Source: Cytobacillus sp. FSL H8-0458
GTDB taxonomy: Bacteria; Bacillota; Bacilli; Bacillales; Cytobacillaceae
Length of the DNA: 64,000 bases
Reading direction: 5' to 3'
Assembly: GCF_038002165.1 (NCBI RefSeq)
Contig: NZ_JBBOBR010000001.1
Span: 806,001-870,000, forward strand
Below, piece after piece: positions 50,719 to 58,701 of this stretch. The notes below the pieces were generated by a model, which had not been told where the DNA came from, ran no database searches, and worked only from the letters and a program-made list of their open reading frames with translations. Each line of letters starts with the position of its first letter. Position 1 is the first letter of the stretch. Made by a program: the position numbers and the translations under genes.

Positions 50719-50994
50719 ATGGCAAATAATAATAACAACATTCAAAGTGACGAACAAAAACAATATTTTAAAGACCGGGCAGGCACAGATGATGCGAGAT
50801 TCCATGTAGTACCGCATGATGAAGAAGGGTGGGCAGTCAAAAAGGAAGGTCAAGACGAGCCAGAGTACACTGCAGATTCACAGTCAGATGCTGTTGAGGA
50901 AGCAAAGCGCATGGCTAAAGAAGCAGGCACAATGGCGATTCTGCACAATGAAGATGGAAAAATTGAAGATCTGCTAAATTATGAAGATAAATAA
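50719..50994 (+). CDS. DUF2188 domain protein
   Basis: A 91-residue acidic, soluble protein. The RFHVVPHDEEGWAVKKEG start of the domain and the later EEAKRMAKEAGTMAILHNEDGKI are typical of DUF2188, whose function is unknown. The ATG follows TAAGGAGG. Confidence 0.8.
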   Translation: MANNNNNIQSDEQKQYFKDRAGTDDARFHVVPHDEEGWAVKKEGQDEPEYTADSQSDAVEEAKRMAKEAGTMAILHNEDGKIEDLLNYEDK

Positions 50995-51000
50995 TCTTAG

Positions 51001-51035
51001 AGAAGGGCATTACCTTTGTGTAGTGCTCTTTTGTT
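51001..51035 (+). terminator. Probable terminator after the DUF2188 gene
   Basis: AAGGGCATTAC pairs imperfectly with GTAGTGCTCTT, followed by TTGTTTT. Confidence 0.5.
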
Positions 51036-51063
51036 TTGGAGAAAATGTGATTTTTTCCTAAAA

Positions 51064-51094
51064 CAAAAAAATTCCGCTTTCTATAAGAAAGCGG
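51064..51094 (-). terminator. Terminator-like hairpin facing the minus strand
   Basis: CCGCTTTC and GAAAGCGG flank five bases; on the minus strand a T-rich run follows. No minus-strand gene is visible upstream of it. Confidence 0.45.
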
Positions 51095-51120
51095 TTCAAA
51101 AAAGAGACCTTGGAACGAGT

Positions 51121-51192
51121 GAATTCTAAAAATTAAACAATATATAGTAGCGTTAGTTGTAAGAAGAAACTATATATTGTTATTTTAGATTC
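51121..51192. repeat. Long inverted repeat
   Basis: The arms share a perfect 13-bp core, AACAATATATAGT and ACTATATATTGTT, extended outward with one indel to GAATTCTAAA and TTTAGATTC. The loop is 20 bases. It lies in a 400-base gene-free stretch before fruR. Confidence 0.75.
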
Positions 51193-51327
51193 TAGCATAA
51201 TAAATCATAGAGAGCAAACTATTATCTTGATATATTTAAAATATTCTAATAAAAAGAATAAATATTCTATAAACAATCAAAAACGTTCAAATTATGATTG
51301 GTTTTGATTTATTTTGAGCGAAAATGA

Positions 51328-51356
51328 TTGATTTTTGCAATCGGTTTCAGTATGAT
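51328..51356 (+). promoter_or_regulatory. fru operon promoter with cre and FruR-like sites
   Basis: TTGATT and TATGAT are spaced by 17. TGCAATCGGTTTCA (51336-51349) matches cre with one mismatch. Three GATTGxTTTTG-like half-sites, one inverted, lie at about 51272-51341 and are candidate FruR operators. Confidence 0.65.
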
Positions 51357-51394
51357 GAATTCAAGAAGAACAACACAGCCAGGGAGGTGATGTT

Positions 51395-52147
51395 TTGTTA
51401 ACACCAGAGCGCCACAAATTGATACTGCAGCTTATAAAAGAGAAAGGTGTAGTGAAAATTCAGGATCTCGTTGACATGACAGAAACATCGGAATCAACAA
51501 TCAGAAGGGACCTTACCCAGCTCGAGGAAGGAAAGTACCTAAAAAGAATTCATGGAGGTGCAGCCAGGCTTCAGGGCAAGCTTCAGGAACCCAGCATGTC
51601 TGAAAAATCATCCAAAAACCTTCAGCAAAAGCGCCAAATTGCACAATACGCAGCAAACCTTGTTGAAGAGGGGGATTCCATCTATTTGGATGCAGGCTCG
51701 ACAGTAACTGAAATGATTCCCTTTTTGCCTGCAAAAGAAATTGTGGTTGTGACGAACGGATTAATGCATATCCAAGCATTGCTGGAACGGAATATAAAAA
51801 CATTTTTAATCGGCGGATTTGCCAAGGAACAGACAAAAGCGATCATCGGCAGGGGTGCATTGGCCAGTCTGGAAAATTATCGATTTGATAAATGCTTTAT
51901 GGGGGTTAACGGCATCCATCCTCAATTTGGCTACACCACACCGGATCAGGATGAGGCCATGATCAAGCAAATGGCCATTTCGCTTTCAAGGGAGGCATTC
52001 GTGCTTGCTGATGATACGAAGTTTTCAGAAATCGCGTTTGCGAAGATTGCCGATTTGCATACAGCAGCAATTATTACAAATGAGCTGAATGAGGATCAGA
52101 AGGAGACTTATAGCAGCAAAACTACAATAAAGGTCGTGACAGCATGA
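51395..52147 (+). CDS. fruR: DeoR-family repressor FruR
   Basis: A 250-residue repressor. The N-terminal DeoR helix-turn-helix is clear (VKIQDLVDMTETSESTIRRDLTQLE) and the sugar-phosphate isomerase-like domain has DAGSTVTEM. It likely senses fructose 1-phosphate. TTG start after AGGGAGGTGA. It overlaps fruK by 4 bases. Confidence 0.92.
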   Translation: MLTPERHKLILQLIKEKGVVKIQDLVDMTETSESTIRRDLTQLEEGKYLKRIHGGAARLQGKLQEPSMSEKSSKNLQQKRQIAQYAANLVEEGDSIYLDAGSTVTEMIPFLPAKEIVVVTNGLMHIQALLERNIKTFLIGGFAKEQTKAIIGRGALASLENYRFDKCFMGVNGIHPQFGYTTPDQDEAMIKQMAISLSREAFVLADDTKFSEIAFAKIADLHTAAIITNELNEDQKETYSSKTTIKVVTA

Positions 52148-53073
52148 TACACACATTGACGCTAAATCCGTCAGTGGACTACATCGTCGAATTGGATGAA
52201 ATTATAGTCGGCGGTCTTAACCGCATGAAGCATGATTCAAAGTTTCCTGGAGGAAAAGGGATCAATGTTTCGAGAGTGCTGAAAAAAATGAATGTTGAAA
52301 GCAAGGCCCTTGGCTTTGCAGGCGGTTTTACAGGAGATTATATTGTTAATTCCTTAAATAAGGAGAATATCCAAAGTGACTTCATACAAGTTGCTGAGGA
52401 CACAAGAATCAATGTAAAGATCAAGGCTGAGACGGAAACAGAAGTCAATGCCAAAGGGCCGGCCATTTCAGGAAGGAATTTTGAGGATCTTAAAAATAAG
52501 ATCCGCAGCCTGTCAGAAGAAGATTTGCTTGTCCTCGCAGGCAGTATTCCATCAACCCTGCCTGAAACAACATATGAAGAGCTGGTGAAGATCTGTTCAG
52601 GAAATGGAGCGGCTTTTGTGGTGGACGCTGAGGGAGAATTATTGAAAAAGGTCCTTCCTTACAAACCGTTTTTAATAAAGCCTAATCACCATGAATTGGG
52701 GGAAATATTCAGCACAGAATTTACTTCCGCTGAAGAAGTCATCCCTTTTGGACAGAAACTTGTTGAAATGGGCGCCCAAAATGTAATTGTTTCATTAGCA
52801 GGCAAGGGAGCAGTCTTGATATCTGCTGATGCTGCATATATTTCAAGCGTTCCAAAAGGAAAAGTAAAAAGTTCAGTTGGCGCCGGAGATTCCATGGTAG
52901 CCGGTTTCCTTGCAGCTTATGAAAAAAACAAAAATATAGAAAAGGCTTTTCAATACAGTGTTGCTTCCGGAAGTGCTACCGCTTTTTCGCTAGGTCTTTG
53001 CACAAAGGAAAAAGCGGAGGAATTGCTTTCTCAGGTTTCAATTGAAAAGGTTAGCCTAAAAGGGGAGATTTAG
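52144..53073 (+). CDS. fruK: 1-phosphofructokinase
   Basis: A 309-residue PfkB kinase that phosphorylates fructose 1-phosphate to the 1,6-bisphosphate. Markers are TLNPSVDYIVEL, the GGKGINVSR motif and the C-terminal SSVGAGDSMVAGF with the catalytic aspartate. Confidence 0.95.
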   Translation: MIHTLTLNPSVDYIVELDEIIVGGLNRMKHDSKFPGGKGINVSRVLKKMNVESKALGFAGGFTGDYIVNSLNKENIQSDFIQVAEDTRINVKIKAETETEVNAKGPAISGRNFEDLKNKIRSLSEEDLLVLAGSIPSTLPETTYEELVKICSGNGAAFVVDAEGELLKKVLPYKPFLIKPNHHELGEIFSTEFTSAEEVIPFGQKLVEMGAQNVIVSLAGKGAVLISADAAYISSVPKGKVKSSVGAGDSMVAGFLAAYEKNKNIEKAFQYSVASGSATAFSLGLCTKEKAEELLSQVSIEKVSLKGEI

Positions 53074-53074
53074 G

Positions 53075-54946
53075 ATGAGAATAACAGAATTACTGACAAG
53101 AGATACGATTCTGCTCTCATTGAGCGGAACAGGCAAAATGGATGCCATAAATGGATTGGTAAACAAGCTTGATGCAGCTGGAAAGCTTCATGACCGGGAT
53201 GCCTTCAAGAATGCAATCTTAAAAAGGGAAGAACAAAGCACAACAGGCATAGGTGATGGAATTGCCATTCCTCATGCCAAAACGGGTGCGGTCAAAGAAC
53301 CTGCTATTGCGTTCGGCAAATCAGAAGAAGGCGTAAATTATGAATCGCTTGACGGTCAGCCAGCACACTTATTTTTTATGATTGCAGCCCCGGAAGGAGC
53401 AAATAATACACATCTGGAGGCTCTATCCAGGCTTTCATCGATATTAATGAACGAGGAAGCACGCAAAAAACTTCAGCATGCTGCTTCTGCGGACGAAGTT
53501 ATTGAAATCATTGACAGCTATGACGGGACAGAAGAAGAGGAAGTCCAAAATATTGCAGACAGCAAACGATTTGTTGTGGCTGTAACAGCTTGCCCAACAG
53601 GAATTGCCCATACTTATATGGCAGCTGATTCACTAAAGGCTAAGGCAGCTGAAATGGGTGTTGATATTAAAGTTGAAACCAATGGCTCAAGCGGTGCTAA
53701 AAACGTTCTGACACCAGAGGAAATCGCGAATGCAGCAGCAATTATCGTTGCAGCTGATACCAAGGTTGAAATGGAGCGATTCAGCGGTAAGCATGTTCTT
53801 GAAACGGCAGTTGCTGACGGCATCCGTAAACCTCAGGAGCTTATTGAAAAAGCGCTTAACCAGGATGCTCCTGTATACAAGGGCGGAAGTGCGGACAACA
53901 GCGGGTCTGCTGGGAATCAAAAAGAACAAAAAGCCGGAATTTATAAGCACTTAATGAATGGCGTATCCAACATGCTTCCATTTGTTGTAGGCGGAGGAAT
54001 CCTGATTGCCATTTCATTTATGTTCGGATATAAAGCAGCTGATCCTAATGATCCGTCATACCATCCTATCGCTGAAGCACTGATGACGATTGGCGGGGGG
54101 AATGCATTTGGATTAATCGTTCCAATCCTTGCGGCGTTCATTGCCATGAGTATTGCGGACCGTCCCGGCTTTGCGGCAGGTGCAGTCGGCGGAATGCTGG
54201 CAGCATCTGGAGGCGCCGGCTTCCTTGGCGGCATTATTGCCGGCTTCCTTGCTGGTTATGTGGTAGTTGGGTTAAAAAAAGTTTTTGCTGGCCTGCCTTC
54301 ATCTCTTGAAGGAATTAAAACGATTTTGCTCTATCCGCTCTTTGGAATTGCTGTCACAGGATTGCTGATGCTTTATGTTGTCAACAAACCAGTTGGCGCA
54401 TTAAATTCTGCTATCACTGAGTGGCTTTCAGGTCTTGGCACTGGAAATGCTGTCCTGCTTGGAGCAGTCCTTGGGCTGATGATGGCATTTGATATGGGCG
54501 GCCCGGTTAATAAATCCGCATACGTTTTTGGTACAGGGCTGCTTGCAAATGGAGTATATGAACCAATGGCAGCAATCATGGCGGCAGGTATGGTTCCGCC
54601 ACTTGCCATCGCGCTTGCCACGACTTTATTTAAAAATAGATTTACTAAACAGGAACAGGATGCAGGAAAAGCAAACTATATAATGGGATTTTCGTTTATT
54701 ACAGAAGGTGCAATCCCATTCGCAGCAGCGGACCCATTGCGTGTTATCCCATCCATCATGGCAGGATCTGCCGTGGCAGGTGCCATCTCTATGATGGCTG
54801 GAATCGGATTAAGGGCGCCGCACGGCGGAGTCTTTGTCGTCCCTCTAGTCGATGGACCATGGGGAATTTACCTTGCAGGAATAATAGCAGGTGCTCTTTT
54901 GTCCGCTGTCCTTATTGGACTCCTGAAAAAGCCTATAAATAAATAA
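53075..54946 (+). CDS. fruA: Fructose PTS transporter, EIIABC
   Basis: A 623-residue fusion in the order EIIA-EIIB-EIIC. The EIIA phosphohistidine is His67 in GIAIPHAKT, and the EIIB phosphocysteine is Cys173 in VTACPTGIAHTY. The EIIC part has about nine helices with FDMGGPVNKSAYVFG and ITEGAIPFAAADP. It takes up fructose as fructose 1-phosphate, the FruK substrate. It starts 1 base after the fruK stop. Confidence 0.96.
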   Translation: MRITELLTRDTILLSLSGTGKMDAINGLVNKLDAAGKLHDRDAFKNAILKREEQSTTGIGDGIAIPHAKTGAVKEPAIAFGKSEEGVNYESLDGQPAHLFFMIAAPEGANNTHLEALSRLSSILMNEEARKKLQHAASADEVIEIIDSYDGTEEEEVQNIADSKRFVVAVTACPTGIAHTYMAADSLKAKAAEMGVDIKVETNGSSGAKNVLTPEEIANAAAIIVAADTKVEMERFSGKHVLETAVADGIRKPQELIEKALNQDAPVYKGGSADNSGSAGNQKEQKAGIYKHLMNGVSNMLPFVVGGGILIAISFMFGYKAADPNDPSYHPIAEALMTIGGGNAFGLIVPILAAFIAMSIADRPGFAAGAVGGMLAASGGAGFLGGIIAGFLAGYVVVGLKKVFAGLPSSLEGIKTILLYPLFGIAVTGLLMLYVVNKPVGALNSAITEWLSGLGTGNAVLLGAVLGLMMAFDMGGPVNKSAYVFGTGLLANGVYEPMAAIMAAGMVPPLAIALATTLFKNRFTKQEQDAGKANYIMGFSFITEGAIPFAAADPLRVIPSIMAGSAVAGAISMMAGIGLRAPHGGVFVVPLVDGPWGIYLAGIIAGALLSAVLIGLLKKPINK

Positions 54947-55042
54947 TGTATGAACCAGAGCCGGTACTAGATGTATCGGCTTTCATTTTTAAAAAAGCTT
55001 TTAAAATAGATTGAAAAAACTGAAAATAAATGCTTTAATTAA

Positions 55043-55097
55043 AATAAACTCATTAGTCTATATATTTTTTGTTATTAAATAAACTACTCAGTCTATT
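55043..55097. promoter_or_regulatory. Two near-palindromic operator-like repeats
   Basis: AATAAACT-CATT-AGTCTATA (55043-55062) and AATAAACT-ACTC-AGTCTATT (55078-55097) have the same arms 35 bases apart centre to centre. A TTGAAA / TTTAAT pair (55011-55039) precedes them. They resemble TetR-type operators; the regulator is unknown. Confidence 0.55.
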
Positions 55098-55118
55098 TTG
55101 AGATGGAGGTGTAGAAGG

Positions 55119-55163
55119 ATGGCCATTATCATTGTAATTAAAAGAGGGAACAAACATAAATAA
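55119..55163 (+). CDS. Possible 14-residue leader peptide
   Basis: ATG 7 bases after a perfect GGAGGTG site, encoding MAIIIVIKRGNKHK and a stop. It lies 33 bases before the acetyltransferase gene. It may be a leader or chance; support is the ribosome binding site alone. Confidence 0.3.
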   Translation: MAIIIVIKRGNKHK

Positions 55164-55196
55164 CTAACCACCAGAAAATCATGAAGGAGAGCGGCT

Positions 55197-56063
55197 ATGA
55201 AAATAAAAAGACTTTCCCAATGCACCCTGGAGGAGGCGCTGACTGCCTGGAACAAAGGCTTTGAAGGCTATATAGTTCCCATTAAGATGGATCTTCAGGC
55301 ATTTGTTAATCGAATGATATCTGAGGATCTTTCGCCTGAAAAATCGATTGTTGTCTTTATTAACGGTGAGCCCTGCGGAATTATAATGAATGGATTCCGG
55401 GAGATTAACGGCAGGAAAATTGCATGGAACGGAGGCACTGGAATCGCACCTGAATTCAGGGGTAAAGGCCTCTCTGCAGCATTGATGGAAGAGGTAATTA
55501 GCATCTACAGAGCTGAAAAAGCCCACACCGCTGTTCTTGAAGCAATTGAAGAAAATGAGAGAGCGATTAGGCTTTACAAAAAAGCCGGCTATGTGGTTAC
55601 TGATCACTTGCTTTATTTAAACAAGAAGCTTATACGTAAAGAACCAAACTTATTAAAGGAAAGCCATTTTGCCATAAAAAAGTTATATCCTGAACAGCTG
55701 CAGTCACTAAGCATTTATGACAGCAGAGCTGCCTGGCAGTGCCAGTGGCAAAGCGCAAAAAATGGAGAAGCTGCTGTGCTATTAAATGAAGATGGGAAAG
55801 AGGAGGGCTGCATTTTATACAAAAGAATACTGGAAGCGGGAGGACGAACAGACCGTATCATCATCTATCAGCTAAGGGTTACTAACGAAAATGACTATGA
55901 AAAAATGACGGAAAGCATTCTTCGCCATCTGTTCCTTGATGGAGATAATTCTATTGATTTCACTGCAGTTAATATTTCTGTTTCCAATCCTGTCTCAAAA
56001 GCTTTAATAAAAATGGGATTTGAAAAGAAGATTGGCCAAGTAATGATGGAAAAGCCCCTATAG
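55197..56063 (+). CDS. GNAT family N-acetyltransferase
   Basis: A 288-residue protein. The N-terminal GNAT domain has the acetyl-CoA loop GIAPEFRGKGLSAALMEE and the C-terminal half looks like a degenerate second GNAT fold (ending SVSNPVSKALIKMGFEKK). Acceptor unknown. The operator-like repeats upstream suggest induction by some ligand. The ATG follows AAGGAGAG. Confidence 0.82.
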   Translation: MKIKRLSQCTLEEALTAWNKGFEGYIVPIKMDLQAFVNRMISEDLSPEKSIVVFINGEPCGIIMNGFREINGRKIAWNGGTGIAPEFRGKGLSAALMEEVISIYRAEKAHTAVLEAIEENERAIRLYKKAGYVVTDHLLYLNKKLIRKEPNLLKESHFAIKKLYPEQLQSLSIYDSRAAWQCQWQSAKNGEAAVLLNEDGKEEGCILYKRILEAGGRTDRIIIYQLRVTNENDYEKMTESILRHLFLDGDNSIDFTAVNISVSNPVSKALIKMGFEKKIGQVMMEKPL

Positions 56064-56196
56064 TATTCCTGCTTTTCAATTTTCCCCTTTCTGCCAAAAG
56101 CTAAGTTGCCGATCTATAATTGAGGTTAGTGCTTAGGCATAATTTCAGCTGGTTTCTGATATGTTTTTATGAGTAAGCTTGAAAGGGGAGATATAA

Positions 56197-56994
56197 TTGG
56201 CTGCTGGATTTGAAAATGCTGCAAAATTTGAACACGGGTTTTGGCTGCAGATTTTGGGTGACCATGCACGCTTTATACATGATTCGCTATCACCAAAGGA
56301 AAAAGACAGCATTGAACGGGCAAAGTACTTTATACAAACCTTTGATCAGCTATTAGGAAGGGTTGAAGTGGATAATCTGGAGCAATTGAGCCGGAGGGCT
56401 GAACAGGAAGCTAATAAGCTGCGGGAATTTAAACTGACCCTGATTGAACGACATTTGACAGGGAAAATATCCATTCATCTTGGCCCGGTATTTATTAACC
56501 ATATGGTCAATGAACTTGAAGAATATATGCTTGTCCTCCAATATTTAAAAAAGGGGGAAGCCCCGCCCGTATTTCATGAGCTCCATCACCATTTAATCTG
56601 GCTTCTGGATGCAGCTGGCCATGCAGGTGCCATATCTGACAATATGGATCGGGTTGAGAAGAAAATTAAAAAAATCAGTGATGGCTATACAAAGGATTTT
56701 GAAGCATTTTATTTAAAGGCCGTAGAAATGTCCGGCTTCCTTCGGACTAAGGTTGAATCATTCCCCGCACTGCAAAAGTTTAACAGCGATGTTACGCTGG
56801 AAATGTCTTTGTTTATGAACTTTCTCAATGAAATTGAGGAGCTTAAGTTAAGCAAGGAGGCATTGGGAACATTTGCAGCTCTAATGGCTGATCACATGTA
56901 TCGTGAAGAATGCTATTACCTCTCAAAGCTTGCAGAGTCCACGCAGTCAGAAAAGCCGAAATGTGATCCAGCCAAACCAAGGCTTAAGGAATAA
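56197..56994 (+). CDS. DUF2935 domain protein
   Basis: A 265-residue helical protein with two repeats of a ferritin-like bundle, starting with the histidine-containing EHGFWLQILGDHARFI and a second YREECYYLSKLAES near the end. Family role is unknown; metal binding is suspected from the His and Glu pattern. TTG start 8 bases after GGGGAG. Confidence 0.78.
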   Translation: MAAGFENAAKFEHGFWLQILGDHARFIHDSLSPKEKDSIERAKYFIQTFDQLLGRVEVDNLEQLSRRAEQEANKLREFKLTLIERHLTGKISIHLGPVFINHMVNELEEYMLVLQYLKKGEAPPVFHELHHHLIWLLDAAGHAGAISDNMDRVEKKIKKISDGYTKDFEAFYLKAVEMSGFLRTKVESFPALQKFNSDVTLEMSLFMNFLNEIEELKLSKEALGTFAALMADHMYREECYYLSKLAESTQSEKPKCDPAKPRLKE

Positions 56995-57002
56995 TTTCAA
57001 AG

Positions 57003-57025
57003 CTGCCATTTTCGGCAGTTTTTTT
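57003..57025 (+). terminator. Terminator after the DUF2935 gene
   Basis: CTGCC and GGCAG with a 6-base loop, followed by seven T residues. Confidence 0.8.
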
Positions 57026-57059
57026 GCATTCAGAACATGAAACCATGTTTTCCGGGTAA

Positions 57060-57338
57060 ATGAATATTAAAAAGGCTGATATCATGGAACTGATTAAATG
57101 GAGTTATATGAGGAGAAATCAGGTAAAGGGGTTCTTTGACTGTTATCCTGAAGCAATCATCATTTTTAAAAGAATAAAAAGTTATTATTTTATCCATAGT
57201 GTGGAATGGAGAGGCATTCCCCAGTTAATTGCTGAGCAGCAGCTGAAGGAAATGGAGTATTTGCTTAATCAGGAGATGGGTTTTCTTCATGGATATCTTC
57301 AAAGGAAATCTGCAGATAAAAAAGATTTGAAAAAATAG
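57060..57338 (+). CDS. Small protein of unknown function
   Basis: A 92-residue basic protein with no recognised domain. The ATG at 57060 lacks a clear site; ATG 57084 lies 8 bases after AAAAGG and may be the true start, giving 84 residues. Ends in a lysine-rich tail. Confidence 0.55.
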   Translation: MNIKKADIMELIKWSYMRRNQVKGFFDCYPEAIIIFKRIKSYYFIHSVEWRGIPQLIAEQQLKEMEYLLNQEMGFLHGYLQRKSADKKDLKK

Positions 57339-57399
57339 GAAAGAAGAATCAATTTACTTAAAATAGAACACACGTTCGACTAAATGGACAGGATTGTGT

Positions 57400-57405
57400 T
57401 ATAAT
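57400..57405 (+). promoter_or_regulatory. -10 element of the toxin locus
   Basis: TATAAT, with a TTCGAC -35 candidate 19 bases upstream. It lies about 65 bases before the toxin start. Confidence 0.45.
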
Positions 57406-57470
57406 AGAGAAGCAGTGGGAGTTTCTCAAGGGTGGTCGGCTAGCCCCGTATTTGAAAGGGGGTGATGCCT

Positions 57471-57554
57471 TTGACAGTTTTCGAATCGATCATGATGATG
57501 ATTTCTTTTTCAAGTCTGATCATTGCTGTCATGACTTTTAACCATAAAAAATAG
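57471..57554 (+). CDS. Putative holin-like toxin (Hol-Tox type)
   Basis: A 27-residue hydrophobic peptide, MTVFESIMMMISFSSLIIAV then MTFNHKK. It has the MTVxESxxxMISF start and single helix of the small holin-like toxins found in bacilli. The TTG start is 8 bases after AAAGGGGGTG. A long AGACCTCCCT/AGGGAGAGGTCT hairpin (57553-57588) follows its stop directly. In known type I systems such loci carry an antisense RNA; I cannot place it here. Confidence 0.7.
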   Translation: MTVFESIMMMISFSSLIIAVMTFNHKK

Positions 57555-57633
57555 ACCTCCCTTGATCTGACAATTGAGGGAGAGGTCTACGTCTTTGACA
57601 GGCCGATCCCCTAAGGGAACGACTATTGCGAAT

Positions 57634-57670
57634 GACCGTGGGTGCGGCAACACCTGCGGTCGTTTTTTTT
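57634..57670 (+). terminator. Terminator of the toxin locus
   Basis: GACCGTGGGTG pairs with CACCTGCGGTC (with one mismatch and one G-U), followed by eight T residues. Confidence 0.8.
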
Positions 57671-57901
57671 ATTCATATTCTTAATTCAAGGATATCATAT
57701 ACGTCTCAGAAAGTCACGGAAATAAGCAGAATCGCATGATCACTTATAGTATATGCAGATCTCGATTAAAAATCCCATAATGATTTTTAGCCTGGGGTGC
57801 AATACTAATATGGCAGCACAGTACCATTTAGTTTGAACAATAAAGGGTGTAGCGTTCCGCATAAAGCCATCTATGTTTTGTCAATGGAAAGGACGATTCA
57901 A

Positions 57902-58663
57902 TTGCCGGCATTTATTTATGAGGATACAAAGATTTTTTATGAAACGATGGGCAAGGGTGTGCCGATCATCTTTATACATCCGCCTGCTATGGGGAGAAAG
58001 GTATTTTATTATCAAGGCCTCCTGGCAGAGCATTTTCAGGTTATTTTTCCTGATTTAAGCGGGAATGGAGATACCGCTGGCCCCGAAAAAACAGTAACCA
58101 TACAAGGATATGCAGAAGAGATAAAAGCTGTATTAGACCACTTGGATATTGAAAAAGCTGTTATTCTGGGGTATTCATCAGGCGGCATAATAGCTCAGGA
58201 GTTTGCCCTCTCATATCCGGAAAGGACACTTGGTGTCATTCTCTCAGGCGGGTTTCCTGAGGTGTTATCAGAAACCTTCAAATATGAGCATATTCTGGGA
58301 ATGTACTTTGTGAAGCACTTTCCTGGTTTTCTGCAGTATGTAATAGCATCGAGCCATACAAAAGATAAAAAAGTCAGAGACGAGATTCTGGAGCATATGA
58401 AAAAAGCAAATCACACCATGTGGTTTCAATTTTATGATAGATCACTTCACTATTCCTGCACCGACCGCCTTAGGAACTTAAGTGTCCCCCTTCTCCTTAT
58501 ATATGGCTCAAGAGATTTTGTTAATCAGCATATAAGGAGCTATAGAAGATATGTCAGCTTTCAGGCAGCCATAATCAAAGGTGTTTCCCATCAGGTGCCA
58601 ACTAAAAAGTGGCAGCTATTCAACCAGGTTGTAACTGGTTTTGTACAGCAGAACTTTAAATAA
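57902..58663 (+). CDS. Alpha/beta hydrolase
   Basis: A roughly 253-residue hydrolase with the nucleophile elbow GYSSGG, IHPPAMG as oxyanion region, and the acid and histidine in GSRDFV and GVSHQVP. Substrate unknown. The TTG 57902 lies 8 bases after GGAAAGGA and starts the natural N-terminus PAFIYEDTK; a longer frame runs up to 57833 without a ribosome binding site. Confidence 0.82.
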   Translation: MPAFIYEDTKIFYETMGKGVPIIFIHPPAMGRKVFYYQGLLAEHFQVIFPDLSGNGDTAGPEKTVTIQGYAEEIKAVLDHLDIEKAVILGYSSGGIIAQEFALSYPERTLGVILSGGFPEVLSETFKYEHILGMYFVKHFPGFLQYVIASSHTKDKKVRDEILEHMKKANHTMWFQFYDRSLHYSCTDRLRNLSVPLLLIYGSRDFVNQHIRSYRRYVSFQAAIIKGVSHQVPTKKWQLFNQVVTGFVQQNFK

Positions 58664-58701
58664 AAAAATCCGTATCGTCATTGAACGATACGGATTTTTT
58701 T
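58662..58701. terminator. Bidirectional terminator
   Basis: AAATCCGTATCG and CGATACGGATTT with A and T tracts on both sides, between convergent genes. Confidence 0.9.
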
